Shown here piece after piece: positions 1 through 11,950 of a stretch of 64,000 nt of DNA. The notes under the pieces are model-generated. The model was given only the letters and a program-made list of their open reading frames with translations. It did not search any database and had not been told where the DNA came from. This stretch comes from Acholoe squamosa. Its lineage: Eukaryota > Annelida > Polychaeta > Phyllodocida > Polynoidae. Numbering within the stretch: position 1 is the first letter of the stretch; each line of letters opens with the position of its first letter. The translations under genes and the position numbers were made by a program. The DNA lies in NCBI GenBank assembly GCA_949317995.1, contig OX439038.1, forward strand, positions 70,566,659 through 70,630,658, read 5' to 3'.

Positions 1-203
1 AAGTCCCATGTACATATTGGAAGAGCATCATCATTTTAATCCGGCATCCTTTTTCCTAATGACAATGTATATTCTATTGCTGATTCTCTCTATATTGACA
101 TAAAGTGATTCAATAGGCCAAAGTCAATAAAAACAGACTCTACATTAAAAGAGCAGAGGCACAAATGGTTGAATTGTTGTCATCAAAGTGATTATATAAG
201 TTA

Positions 204-430
204 TTGGTCACTCGTGAGGACCTCTGGCTTCATGATCCTACTGCTGGTTTTAGCATCTTTGATAATGTAACTTTGATACGCTATGTGCTTCAAAAGGATG
301 GCATATATGGCTTACTTTCATTCTCTCCCTCATTAGGATACTGTAGTGGACTCATGTTTGTCATGTTTTGGGCTGTGTCTTCTTGATTAATTGTACTTAT
401 ATGTCGAACGTATGATTACCATATTTCTCC
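204..430 (+). pseudogene. GPCR remnant, TM2-TM3 region
   Basis: The DNA aligns with TM2-TM3 of the better preserved receptor at 6847, for example the stretch GAGGACCTCTGGCTTCATGA. The receptor frame changes between the TM2 start and the following FDNV residues, which shows a frameshift. A TGA at 384-386 replaces the Trp codon present in the sister copy at 12152, inside the SSW-L-IV stretch of TM3. A deletion follows, removing the TM3 end and TM4. This is a dead fragment of a rhodopsin-family receptor. Confidence 0.7.
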
Positions 431-479
431 CACTGATGGTACTGAAGTTTTTCTAGCTTTTATTGAGTCCTAACCCGTC

Positions 480-3140
480 TGCATTTGGTGTGCGTGTATA
501 AGGTTGCTAAACATCCCCATTGTCATGCCTACCCTATCATATGTGTGTAAGTTTGCTACACTCACAATGGGCACAATGCACAAATCATCTCAGTGCAAAA
601 AGGTTGTAACGGACCTTTTGGCAAAATTTAGTTTCCTTAGAACTGTTTTAACATTCTATTGACCAGATGTCCCAAAAACCTCCTCCCAGATGCCACATAG
701 TATAATATGAAATTAGACCTACAGTAAGAACAATAGGGGGCACAGCCAGGCGTAGTATAAACCATGTTTCACTCAATACTGTATATCAGACACCAACAAA
801 ATGTGGCCTTATGTAATGGCTTGACTCAACCATTTACTGGTTACTTCATATATATAATCAAGTAATGTAAATATGATAATATAATCAAATGAAAATAACT
901 ATTATGGGTATTGTGGACTTTAAGCCTTTACATAGTATACTAATTGTAAATCTACTCTTACATGTGCAGGCCTGTGACATGTAGTTTTCCTTTCCATTTT
1001 CTAGTCCATGTCTACCATGATTTGTGGAACATTGAAATAGCAACTGAGGAACATGGTCATCTTTGGCATTATGGAAATGATAAGATTTGCTGATATCCCA
1101 AAATGGTGAAGACATTTTTATATGCCTTTCCCACAGAATTGAGGGCCGTAACATAACAGTTTTTTTGTTTTATTTCTCACTTGCCTATACCCATAACTAA
1201 TAATATACAATGGTATGTGGAAATGACAACACAATTTCATTTGCCACCACCCAGTAGCACGCTATGTTCTAACATTTATAGTTATACAGAAAATAAGTTC
1301 TCTAGATCTGTGATGTTATACAGAGCTTAGATACAATTCAGGTTAAGTGAATATGGACTGTTTCTGTACTTGTATAATTATATCCATTTTCGCCCTATAA
1401 CTGTTTGTATTGCTGTATATTGCTGTAGTAGGAATAAAGTGCTTGAAATGTCGCTTCAATCTGTTACCAAGCATAGACTATATAACTGTACACAGTTACT
1501 AGCGACACCATGCACATGTAGGCATGTGTCGCAAGTCATCAAGATCAGACTAGGTAAACCAATCCTCTCATCATAAAATGGACATGCCAGTATCTGCCAC
1601 AATAGGCCATTATGCAATGGATTCATGCATTATAACGTTTTTTACATGTGCCATCAGAAAGCTTCCATCTAAATAGAACTTAAGGACTCGAGCAGGACTG
1701 GCCAAATGGGTAAGATTTATGTCTAATTAACTATCCATATGTAAAAGGTTAAAGATAGAAACCTGTAATGGCCGTCACTGAAATGTCAGGCATTGTAAGG
1801 CTCTGGAAAGTGAGCTTTATGATATGTGAAAAGTCCTTCCTTTATCAACATAGGTGTTTGTGGAACAAACAGGCTAAATTAAGACAATCCATTTTTGAAT
1901 AAGAAACTTTTGTCATAATAAACAAACCTGCACTTTTACTACCCCATGCATGCTATGACTAAGTATTGAAAGCTCATAACTTGTTTTACTGATGGGGGAA
2001 CAGGTAGAAGTGACATTGACACTGTAAAAATTTTTTGATTTTTCTTCAATAATTTGTTTGGGATTAAATAGCTTTATTGTCCGAGTCTCATTTTCCATCA
2101 AATGTCTTTTTTGGAGAAGTGGGGAGGTGAGGGCTACTGATCGACTGTCAGACAAGATTTCTTACTACCAAACAAGCTCTGGAACTGGCACTGCTATTAT
2201 TACACTGCAATTTGCTGCTGTAATTACACAGTGTTAGATATACTGCCGTAGCTACACTGTGATTATTTGACTACATTATTTGACTACAATACCCACTTTA
2301 TGCACCTTTCTGCTCCCCTGTGCATTGTAATATGATAAGTGAAATACAGGAACAAGTCTCTTTAAGGCTCATAATGTGTATAAATATGTTGTACGTATTG
2401 TTGGTGTGATGCATAAATGCAGCCCTGACAGGTATTGCAAACCTGTCCTCACGAATTTCACTTATACCAGATTCGGTACTTTTTGGTGCTTTAAAGAGGG
2501 TTTTTTCTGGCTTTTGTGGGGTCCTAATCCAACTCACAATGAGTCCCGACCAGCAAATAGCTAACTGCACTCAGACATGTAACATAATCATCTTCAGAAA
2601 GGTGAATGTGTATATAATAAGTACATAAAGCTCTCCAAATCTGCGTTTGGTGTGTGTGTACATTTATAGTGTTGCTTAACCCCCCTATTGCCATGCTGAC
2701 CCAATGTATGTATGAATGCTTGCTACACTCACAATGAGCACGATGCACTAATGAAGCAAAGCCTACAGTAATGTGTCATGACATTTACAACAAATGGGCA
2801 TGAATCTAAAAACATGATACAGTCCTCAAAGGGTAGGTTATAGTAAATAATTACTGTGATAATACCTACAGTAACTATGTGTAGATACAAGCAACATGAG
2901 ACCTAAACATGATACCTATCCTTGTTATTTGCCAAATGTTCTGCAACATTTACAACTGTGTCCTTACAATATGGATTTTGCTTATATAGATCAATAACGG
3001 GTCTTACGTACATTTGGCACAATCAAATATCACCAATACATATCATTCTCAGCCGTTCACCAATACAGGCTTTATTGTTCATATTTGATGCAATCGTAAA
3101 ATCACTGCACCCCAGCTACCGAGGCAGGTCCCAGGCCATT
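480..3140. other. Duplicated spacer without a recognisable gene
   Basis: This is AT-rich sequence that also exists in copy B with about 95% similarity by eye. Open stretches on the minus strand (885-1154, 1913-2155, 2298-2570) are short, start in different places in the two copies and show no domain. A 230-bp repeat with the ending TTTGCTACACTCACAATGGG occurs at 470-570 and again at 2640-2745, so the spacer itself holds older internal duplications. Confidence 0.5.
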
Positions 3141-3147
3141 TGACAGG

Positions 3148-3688
3148 ATGGCATCACAGGCTCGGATACTGGTGTTTCTTCTTGCTGGTATCAACTTTCT
3201 TTCTAATAACTCTAACAACTTTCGTTTCGATGATATATAGATATGATAGGTCATCATGTATAAGACATACACTGAATGTAATGGCAAAACTATTCCTGGG
3301 GTTTGTTGAAGAAAGTGTTATTTTTGCCAGTATCGATGTACCCTTCTTGCATAAATCAGCCAATCGCATTAGTTGAAGATACTGCACAGTAATCACATTA
3401 TATTATACGTTTCTGGTATCAAAGGTCTGTTACCGCATTTTTCTTTCAGCCCATGGCCTGTACATTATAGAGGCATCTCCAGCAGGGGGCCACATGTTTC
3501 TCGCCCAGCCCAATTCAGCAGCAACTAATCCAACACAGGACAGTGTCAAGTGCGCACTTAACTGTGTTAAGGATGAGGGTTGTGCTGGTTTCACCACAGT
3601 GTTCAACTCTGATACACAGACCTTCTGTACCTTGGTCATGCATCCACCTATGCTACTCATGCCCAGCACAGGAATTGTTTATAAGAAG
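3148..3688 (+). CDS. Secreted PAN/apple-domain protein, first two exons
   Basis: Exon 1 (3148-3187) encodes a signal peptide, MASQARILVFLLA, and ends at the donor GTATCA in phase 1. Exon 2 (3450-3688) follows a TTTCTTTCAG acceptor and starts in the matching phase, so the junction codon becomes GCC (Ala). Exon 2 carries a PAN-like cysteine pattern (C-x3-C-x5-C, then F and a later C before T-L-V) and ends at AAG|GTGAGT in phase 0. PAN domains bind proteins or carbohydrates outside the cell. Later exons were not found, so the gene is partial here or continues with small exons. The exon 1 choice rests on the ATG, the hydrophobic core and the phase match. The copy at 27510-28022 is broken. Confidence 0.65.
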
Positions 3689-4794
3689 GTGAGTATAATG
3701 TCGGCAGTAAACATATTTTTCTGACATTAAGAAGACATGGTTTTCAGTTTTGAATGAATTTGACTGAATGTTAAAAAAAAAGCATTTAAGATGAAAAATG
3801 CTGATAGAAAATGTTGAAAGTGTTATTTCAACAAAGTGCTAACGTTCTAACCTACATTATAATGGTTATTTGGTCTCTGCAAGGACTCCGATTTCGAATG
3901 TTTGTAAAACTTAAAACGTTGAAGGGAAATGCATTAAAAACTTTCTTTCTGAGTGGTTTGCAATAGGAGTTGATGCAAAAGAAATTATTACAGGTTGGGA
4001 GACATTTAGGGTAGAATCACCTCAAGTCTGCCATATACCTTGAGTGGGCCACCCCTTCATGGAACAGAACAAACAGTATGCATACTGAATAAACAATATC
4101 AACTAGTTATCAAATTAATATTATTCAACTAGTTAACAATATTCATTTAGTGTAATCACAATTTTTAAGCTCCTTGGAGGGGTCGCCGACTCTAGGTATG
4201 TGGCCGACTTGCGGTGAGTCTACCTAAGATAAATTTTGCTTTGCAAACATTTCTCACAATATCCAATCTACATTTATGAGACGTCCTTTATACACATGTG
4301 AAAATCGCTCTTTTTGGCCAGCAGGAATAGGAAACAGCTATACAGCAGCACCACAGGGGTTATACAAATACCTTTAATGGCACGATCCTAAGGATATTTT
4401 CAAACTTTCAAGGAAACATAAACTCCTGGAGTGTGGTCCTTGTGAAAACACAATTCAACAGACAATATCAAGAGATGTTTAAACTCTCAACCTTTAGATT
4501 TAGCGGGTGGTATTCTAACATGAATTGAGGTATGCCAGTAAGTCAGGCCCATTAGTAGTTAATCATCTTTGACTGTAATTCTTCATCTTCACGTCAAAAC
4601 CAAAACCATCACAAGTGCCACTGCCACTGCTGCTGCAGCTGCCGCTGCCACTGCCACCCCTCCTACAACTACTGCACTCACTCCACACTGGGGAGTATGG
4701 ACGCCGTGAAGGGCCAGACCACAGAATCAAATGCACTTCAAAATCAGTATGGTTTTCGTACTATCCCCCTAGATGAGGTTTAAAAAAATATTGC
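3689..4794. other. Non-coding; short GCTGCC/CTG-type microsatellite
   Basis: No coding region can be supported. Positions 4617-4680 are a degenerate CTG/CCACTG trinucleotide run. Homology to copy B ends inside this stretch at about 4097. Confidence 0.5.
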
Positions 4795-5225
4795 TGTCAC
4801 ACATGATAATTTCCCCTGTCAAGTGGCAACCTGAAAAGAATTAGCTGTCAACACAATATTTTCCCCTGTCAACTGTGAAGTTAGGAAAAATTCTGCCGTC
4901 AACTGTCAACCTGACAGCAGAAAAAGCATGTTGACATCTGAAAAGACAACATGATTTTTTCCCTGTCAGTTGACAGTTGACGACAGAATTCTTTTCTAAC
5001 TTGACAGTTGACAAAGGAAAAATCATGTTATCTCATCTGCTGTCAACATGATATTTTCCTTGTCAACTGTCAAGTTAGAAAGATTCTGCTGTCAACTGTC
5101 GACTTGGCAGTTGATAGAGGAAAAAATCATGTTAACCACAGGTCTTTCTTTCTCACTTGGCAGTTGACAGGGGAAAATATTACATTGGCAGGAGATATTT
5201 TTCTACTTTGACAGATGACAGGTTG
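4795..5225. repeat. TGTCAACTGTCAA-rich repeat block
   Basis: About 430 bp are built from variants of GTCAACTGTCAACTTGACAG and of TTTTCCCCTGTCAACTGT, occurring in both orientations (for example 4930-5000 against 5045-5110). The mixture of direct and inverted units gives many small hairpins. It may be a non-autonomous DNA element or a degenerate minisatellite. The open frames across it follow the repeat and are not genes. Confidence 0.6.
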
Positions 5226-6335
5226 AAATTTCAAGTTTTACAGTAGCTTTTTTTATTTCAATTTTTGTTGTTCCTATATTGGGGATAAAAAATTCAAGTT
5301 AAATTTTTTCAAGGTGTGGCCCTCCACGGCTTCCGTAGTGGAGGCTTCCATAATTATGCATACTTATACTTATCTCAAGATATCTCGGGAAATATGCAAG
5401 TTTGGTATATTGATATGTTAATGACCACCCAAATTCATAGAGCCATAACTCAAAAACTAGCAGAGATATTTTCTAATGTAATACATCATTGAAAAGCTCA
5501 TGACTTGAATTTAGAAATTGACTTTTCCCCTTGGGGGACCCTTTTGCTCTGGCTGGACACATATGCTGAAAAAAAATTGATTCTCTCTATAAACTTCACT
5601 GCGAGGGGTAATGAGTATGTTCCTTGCAAAAACCTTGTCTGGGCAAAAAATCCTTCCTCTCCTGTGTAGGATAAATATTTTTAATTATTACACGACTTTT
5701 GTGATTTTGGGTTCTTTTTGTGGATATTCCCATTTTGATACCTGTCGATATTGCATGCCATGATGCATGCATCATGACCTTTGTAAGGTGTGCACCCAGT
5801 GCTGTTATCCATGGATATCAGCACACCTTACATGTCATATGTCACATGTTAAAACCTACAAAATTTTCATTGCCAGAGGTAGGGGTCGAACCTGCACTCT
5901 ACTGATCACTTGCTATGTTGAGGGCTTTATTTCCTACAGAAATAATCATTATATCTCCACAAAATGTGCATACTTTCAATAAAGGTTAATAAAGGTTTAT
6001 CGCGATTCTGGTCACTTTTCTTGTCTTGGAAAAAATGAATACTCATTCTCTTCCTGTGTAGGATAAATATATTTAACTAACCTAACTATGTCAGTTATTT
6101 ACCCCCCCCCCCCACATATACCTAACTGTCCAATGTAAAGGATAGGGCATTTCTGCCAATGCTTTGTAGTAGCAGGTATTGGAAGTGCTCTTTGTCTGGG
6201 CGAAATTGTGTCCGGGCGAGTGACCTTTCAGTTGATGAAATCTAATGCTTATTTCCTATAGAAGTAAGCATTAGATCTCCAAGAAAATTGCAGGTCCATT
6301 TGCTATCTGAGCTTCTTGGAAAGGGTTTCTAAAAA
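5226..6335. other. Non-coding spacer
   Basis: Nothing supportable. A tract of about 10 C lies near 6104. A short GGTCGAACC at 5884 resembles the T-arm of a tRNA on the minus strand, but no cloverleaf could be built around it. The phrase TGTGTAGGATAAATAT occurs twice (about 5660 and 6055), which hints at an old internal duplication. Confidence 0.4.
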
Positions 6336-6460
6336 ATGATATACCATATAGATAATAGCAATCATGCTGTTAACTTCATACTATATTGTGTCACTGGGTC
6401 TGTATTCAGGCAGACTTTGGTACATATGTTTCAATCCTGCAGGCAAAAGGTATGCAGAGA
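6336..6460 (+). pseudogene. GPCR remnant, TM7 and tail
   Basis: The translation contains NHAVNFILYCVTGSVFRQTL, which matches the TM7 NPxxY-like segment and start of the C-tail in the receptors at 9300 and 11370. No TM1-TM6 is present upstream. The segment is an isolated C-terminal fragment of the local GPCR family. Confidence 0.7.
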
Positions 6461-6846
6461 CATATTGAGGAGTCATATCCACCTGTTGAGGCACAGTTGT
6501 AGAGTATTTCTACTTATGTTCTTATCCTGCACTTCCTCTCACTGCAGATTTCAATGTTATGAAATGTGATCATTTTGTACAATTACTTTGACTGATATAC
6601 CGAAGAGTGCCATTGCAACATGGTCAATAAAAGCTTTCAAACTTCAACTACTCACATAGTCATAACTATAGTGTTAACTAAAATCATCGATCTATCTGAT
6701 ATTTCAAATGATAAACTGTCATTCACTAAAAGTCTTTTAAATCTGTAAATGTTGTGCCCCTACATTGAATTGTGACTAATCATTTAGATATACTAGGCCT
6801 GTGAATATCAATACCAGTACACCTACACTCTAGTCAAACAGCTAGT

Positions 6847-9457
6847 GTGACAAAATATGTTTTAAGTTTTCCATTTACAATGGATTCTTTTGGAAATCTA
6901 GATTTTGTGTTTGAAAATTATTCCTATCTTAATACCAGTAGAAATGAGAGTGACTTTATTGTTGCAACAGATGATATGGAAAAACAAAAATCTCCATTTC
7001 ATATTGCCATGGACATGACCATTTGTTGCATTGGTGTAGTTCTAAATAGCCTCATCATCATTGTCATATTGTATGGCTCATTGATGAGGACCTCTGTCTT
7101 CATGATCCTGCTTCTGTTCCTTGCAGTATTTGATAATTTGACTTCGATATTTTTAACTCTTGCCAATCATGGGATATATGCCTTTCTTCCTTTTTCTTCA
7201 TCTCTATGGTTCTGTTATTAATTCTATGTTATATTCAGCAGAATACATGTCATCTTAGATAATTGTTTTTATACATATTGAACGATTTATTGCAATATTT
7301 TCTCCATTGACGGTTCATATATATTGCAGTGTGAGGAAATCTAGTTATGCTATTACAATACTAACAATTGTGATGTGTATTGTCAGTTTGCCCTTGCTAT
7401 TTGCCGGCCATCTTGGTATGGACAGTGAAATGGCTTTGTGCTATGCCTTCAGCCAAGGTTCTCCTCTAGATGTTCTCTATCATGTTGTTTATTAACTCTT
7501 ATATTGCATATTGCCTTATGGTATTATTTCTGTCATAAATATTAATCATAAAGAAGATGAAAACTCAGCACAAATTTAGGAATACTCATCAGATGTCTAA
7601 AGATGCTAGAACAAAAAAAAATACCCATTGTAATGCTTGTTGTCTGCATTGTCATTTTGATTACAACATTAACTCTGGGTCTTGTTTTCTTAATGGATTT
7701 GCTATCTAAACCTCTTGGAACCAATAAAGTCACTCTAGGAAGTAACCCAGGTAACAAAGAACGTTAATCCAACGTGGATAAACGTTTTTTATTGGTCAAT
7801 CTTCTTAACGTCATGTGAAAAACGTTGAAATGACATTTAATTTACCTCATCCTAATAACCTCAAATGGAAAATGTTCATTTGACATTGAATAGACGTTCA
7901 TGAAAATGAGGTTTTTCTGCTCAACATTGAATTAACGTTCAGGAAAAAAACGTCATTTTACATAACATTAATTCAACGTTCAGTGAATAACTGATGTAAA
8001 CTAAAATATACATAGATATCATATATTTTGGCTGATAATCCAAAAGGAGGTATACCTAAAGATAAAAATGGTTTTCAAACATGAGGAGAGTGAAGAATAA
8101 CCTTGATATATGACATCACCATTTGAAATCTGTATAAGATCTATTGAATGTGCTATTCTGTCATAGTGTTTGCTGCCCCTATTAATGAAATACTTGACTT
8201 ATCTTAATCAATATCCTTTTCTATCTAATTTTCTGTTGTAACTCAAACAATTGGTAAGCAGGCACCCTTGGAACAACAAATCATCCAAATATATACATCA
8301 TTTCATATGATAATTACCATTTTCATTTGTCTATGGGGATTAACACTGTTTTGAGATCATGGACATTTTATGAAGAATCAAGACACAATTATATCATGGT
8401 TGTTAAAAATTTGCAAAGAATCAGTGTTAGAGCACCCCATGGTATACCCCTATGTAATAGATATTCTGTATATTTGCAGTAAACAAGAGAAATAATAATA
8501 GTACTGGTCGATAATAGGGAATATTTGCACCATGTGCTGTTGAGAGAAAAACGTTAAAAAAACGTTTATTTAACGTTTTTCCTGGTTTCAGTATATCTCA
8601 CCAGGTGGCCTCAGAACCAAACACTGTAGTATGATTGTCATTCCATATCATATTCAAGTAAACATATCAAAATAATAACAATATGATTTAGATTATATTA
8701 ACCATGACTTCAGAATTCAATTATGGAATCTGTTCCAACTTATGACACATAAAAAAATTTATACCATATCCACCTAGAGATATCATATTTGGCCACACAC
8801 CTTATGGTTAGAGATCAGAGAGAGACATAACCCCCTATCCCATGTGTACTTCTATGTATACAACATGAAATGATGGACTGCCCTGATGATTATACCCAAT
8901 GGCAAGCTTATGGGTATGTGCACAGGAATATATGAAGTGATGATTCTGAATTGAATAAAAAGTATTACAATAACAGAGAAATTAATGACACATTATTTCA
9001 ACGTTATTTTGAGGTTAAATCAACACTAAATCAATAGTAAATCAACGTTCATTAGGTAGATAATAACATCAAAAATAGGTTGTTCTTTTGTTAAGCCAAT
9101 TAACGTTGTTCTATGAACGTCAAAACAACGTCAAATGAACCATCAAATGAACGTTGTTTTGAGCATCAAATCAACGTTTATTTGAGTCCACGATTTTTAC
9201 TGCAATTTAACGTTGTTTCCCAACGTTTATTTAACCCATTATCAACATTAAAACAACGTTAAATTGACGTTGAATTGTTACCTGGGAACACTCTAGGAAT
9301 CACACTCCATTTGAATATCATTAATCATGGGATCAATTTCCTGCTTTACTGTGTGACTGGATCTGTATCTAAGCAGACATTGGTTCATCTCTTTCAAAAC
9401 TGCAAGAAATGGAATTCAGAAAGAAACTTTGAGGAACCATGTCCAACTGTGGAGTAA
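6847..9457 (+). pseudogene. Rhodopsin-like GPCR pseudogene, split by a DNA element
   Basis: The first open block (6847-7221, 124 residues) has an extracellular N-terminus with sequons NYS, NTS and NES, TM1 with the conserved Asn (VVLNSLII) and TM2 with the LAxxD motif (LAVFDN). A TAA stops it just before TM3. TM3-TM4 resume at 7250-7495 in another frame, and TM5 with its cytoplasmic end (IIKKMK) at 7495-7570. A stop and frameshifts follow, then a 1,547-bp element at 7742-9288. TM7 (NHGINFLLYCVTGS) and a C-tail lie at 9300-9457. The TM7 pattern resembles FMRFamide-receptor-like orphan receptors. Several independent lesions make function very unlikely. Confidence 0.8.
7742..9288. mobile_element. 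MULE-like non-autonomous element, 11-bp target duplication
   Basis: The element interrupts the GPCR pseudogene and is flanked by an exact 11-bp duplication CACTCTAGGAA (7731-7741 and 9289-9299). Its ends are inverted copies of CCCAGGTAACAA. Both flanks inside carry dense, irregular arrays of AACGTT and AACGTTNAAT motifs (7760-7990 and 9000-9275), while the middle is plain AT-rich DNA without coding potential. A 9-11 bp target duplication is typical of Mutator-like elements. The family assignment is inference from that length and the end structure. Confidence 0.75.
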
Positions 9458-10042
9458 CAATTCTAGATTGTCTTTGATTCAACTTCATTTGATTAATATT
9501 AGTCTTTATGATCTTTCTGCTGGTCCTAGAGGTACTTGATAATCTGATAGTCAAGACACTTAAGGTATTGCTTGTGTTTCAGTTTGAACTAATAGTTCAC
9601 TCTTGGTACTGAGTTTAGTAAGCTGATCCTAGATTTCCCTTACCCAAGTATTTAAACCATTATGCATTTTAATATCAATCACTTTGGTCTTAATCTGGTA
9701 TGAATTCTAGTCATATTCTGTAGATTTTCATAGATTTTCTACTAATGTGACGTGGGGTATGTTTGTATGATTAAAAAAACCTGAAGTAATTGTAATCTTT
9801 AAAAACATGACACCACATATCAAACATGGTGGAAGAGGAAGTCATTTATTTCCTGCAACTCTTGTTTGGCAATATAGATTTATGCCGTGACAAACACAAA
9901 TGATGATATCAATATTCCTGTGCTGGATGCCTCCATGATATTTTAATCTCCCCCATCCTAATGCCAGTTCTCACATACCATCCTGTTCACCAAAGGGGCT
10001 TGTCACGTAATTCTGAACCACACATATATATCAGTTGGGACA
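9458..10042. other. Non-coding spacer
   Basis: AT-rich sequence between two GPCR pseudogenes; no gene, repeat or regulatory site can be supported. Confidence 0.4.
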
Positions 10043-10081
10043 TTGCAATTTTGTTTAGGAATTATAAATACTTATTGTATC

Positions 10082-11462
10082 ATGGATCAAACAGAAAACA
10101 CTGAAAACCCGCCGCTATTGGAAAGTAAAAGTTTAAAATTTGTAATGTTTTGGACGGGAAACATGTCTTCTTGGCTACTTGCTTTCATATCAGTTGAATG
10201 TATGATTGCCATATTTTTGTCATTAAAAGTACATGCTATTTTTATTCTTAGAAATTCTATTTATGTCATTTCAATTTTGATGATTGTAATGCTTATCCTT
10301 GATTCACCAGTGCTATTCACCTCCAACATTGGCATAGTCAGGTCTAAGCTAAAGTATAGAAATGACCCTGGGTGATATTTTACCTGTTTTTTACATTTTT
10401 GACCCTGCCCCCCACCATCCCCCCTCTTACCCTACTTGAAGAATTTTCACCCCAGAGTCATTTTTGACCCTGGGTCATTTGTGACCCAGAGTCATTTATG
10501 ACCCTGTCCCCCACCCCTCCTCTTCCCCATCTCTCTGCCCTATCAGTTGACCTAGATAAGTGGCCTCTCCCCTATACTGACTTTCAGTTATGAATGGGCA
10601 GCAGATTAAGTTTCAAATTGTGTTTTCTCAACTTCTATAGTTCATAGCTAAAAGTTATTTTACATTTAACTAGGATACATATTGGTCTTTCCAGCGATGT
10701 ATGATTGATCAATCTCAAATGTGATACAAACTTATCATTTGCATTATTGTGAGCCAAGAGAGCTATTTTCCCTCATACCAACTGCAATAAATAAAACAGA
10801 ATGCAAAATAAGATGGCTAAAAAGTAGTTTGGTATTCTAGACTACCATTATCAATCCTCCTCTTTTCATATATGATGGTTTTATGATGGATAGATAAAGA
10901 AAAATGGCCCCAAAAAGCAAATTAAAATTGCTTTTTCCATAGCAGACAGAGCAGGGTCATTTTTCACCCTGGGTCATTTTCACCCAGGATCATTTTTGGG
11001 GTTTTACAGAACCTGATAGTGGGAGGGCTGAATGTATGGTGCCCTTCCTCTCTACTAGACAGTGTCTATTGCATTTCTTTCCATCTTCTTGTACATCTTT
11101 GTACCATCACCAGCACGAATATTCTAATCATCAAGAAAATCAAATCCATGCACAGATTCAGAGACAATCATCAGAACACTACCAGAAATAACCAATATGA
11201 TGATGACTATGATTGCAGTAAGCATTGTTTTTGTCATCACTACTCTACATATTCTAATTGTTATTCTAATAAGCACAGCATCAGAACTTCTTGGAATAGG
11301 TTTCATCAAAAATCAGTACAGGCCCTGATGATCCTATTTGGATTACATAATCTATAGTGTTAACTTCTTGTTATACTGCATCGCTGCGTCTGTATTCAGG
11401 CAGACATTGGTTCACCTTTTCAAATGCTTCAGAAACAGAAATCCCTTAATGTTGGAGTAACA
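10082..11462 (+). pseudogene. GPCR pseudogene with a repeat in its middle
   Basis: A TM3-TM4 block (10140-10345) reads VMFWTGNMSSWLLAFISVEC with the DRY-equivalent VECMIAIF, then a TM4 segment. A repeat occupies about 10363-11000. TM5 resumes at 11040-11160 and ends in IIKKIKSMHRFR, like the receptor at 6847. TM7 with NFLLYC and FRQTLVHLF reads at 11355-11462, out of frame with the block before it. N-terminus, TM1 and TM2 are absent or not recognisable. Confidence 0.7.
10363..11000. mobile_element. TGACCCTGGGT-ended repeat inserted in GPCR pseudogene
   Basis: The block starts with TGACCCTGGGTGA and ends with several inverted or direct variants of the same motif (GGGTCATTTTTCACCCTGGG, CACCCAGGATCATTTTT). 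It separates TM4 from TM5 of the GPCR pseudogene, so it is an insertion. No coding region lies inside. Exact ends and a target duplication could not be fixed by eye. Confidence 0.55.
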
Positions 11463-11765
11463 ACTTAAGTTTTGTGAGTAATAGAAATTTCTTTCCAAAC
11501 CATGTGAATATTCAAAAACGTGATAAAAATAATGTCTACAGTAGTTAACTTAACTTAGAATATAATCAGTGTATCATGCTGTTGGGATTTAGTTCAGCTT
11601 GGTAAAACCTTCATGTGTAAATCGGGCAGTCATACTAAAAGACAACTGATATTCTGACCTCACAAACTGTACTTGTAGTGGGAGGAGTCACTGGTGCACC
11701 CTAGTGAATAAATCCTGTATTCACACACTTCCACCACTGGTGTCATTAAAACAACTGTTTACCTG

Positions 11766-11940
11766 ACACCCCCCTCCCACCTCACTTTTATCTTCTACAC
11801 GCTCTACCCATCCACCTACACAAATCGACACCCCCTCCTACCTCACTTTTATCTTCTACACACTCTACCCATCCCCCTACACACATAGACACCCCCTCCC
11901 ACCTCACTTCGACATGCTCTAACCATCCACTTACTCACAT
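11766..11940. repeat. Tandem repeat, unit about 58 bp, three copies
   Basis: Three consecutive units share CACCTCACTTTTATCTTCTA, CTCTACCCATCC and GACACCCCC in the same order; the last is shortened. It lies just before the start of duplication copy B. Confidence 0.75.
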
Positions 11941-11950
11941 TGACAAGCAA

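Larger units (their letters stand above)
1..4097. repeat. Segmental duplication, copy A
   Basis: This block is repeated at 11951-15252 and again, after a 12-kb insertion, at 27263-28436. The match begins at the first base of the window with AAGTCCCATGTACATATTGG and runs almost without gaps through a GPCR remnant, about 2.5 kb of spacer and a PAN-domain gene. Similarity fades around 4097 against 28436. Copy A lacks part of the GPCR (TM3-TM4) that copy B keeps near 12395-12670. The duplication probably extends left of the window. Confidence 0.9.

Noticed and set aside
885-1154. Minus-strand frame also present in copy B (13193-13594)
   Set aside because: The similarity is explained by the segmental duplication; start and end differ between copies and no domain or splice site supports it.
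3154-3396. Minus-strand frame across the signal-peptide exon
   Set aside because: The plus-strand model has a signal peptide and a phase-matched splice junction to the PAN exon, so this frame is a shadow.
5860-5900. tRNA-like T-arm GGTTCGACC on the minus strand
   Set aside because: The T-stem is mismatched and no D-arm, anticodon arm or A/B box spacing fits. At best a very old SINE trace.
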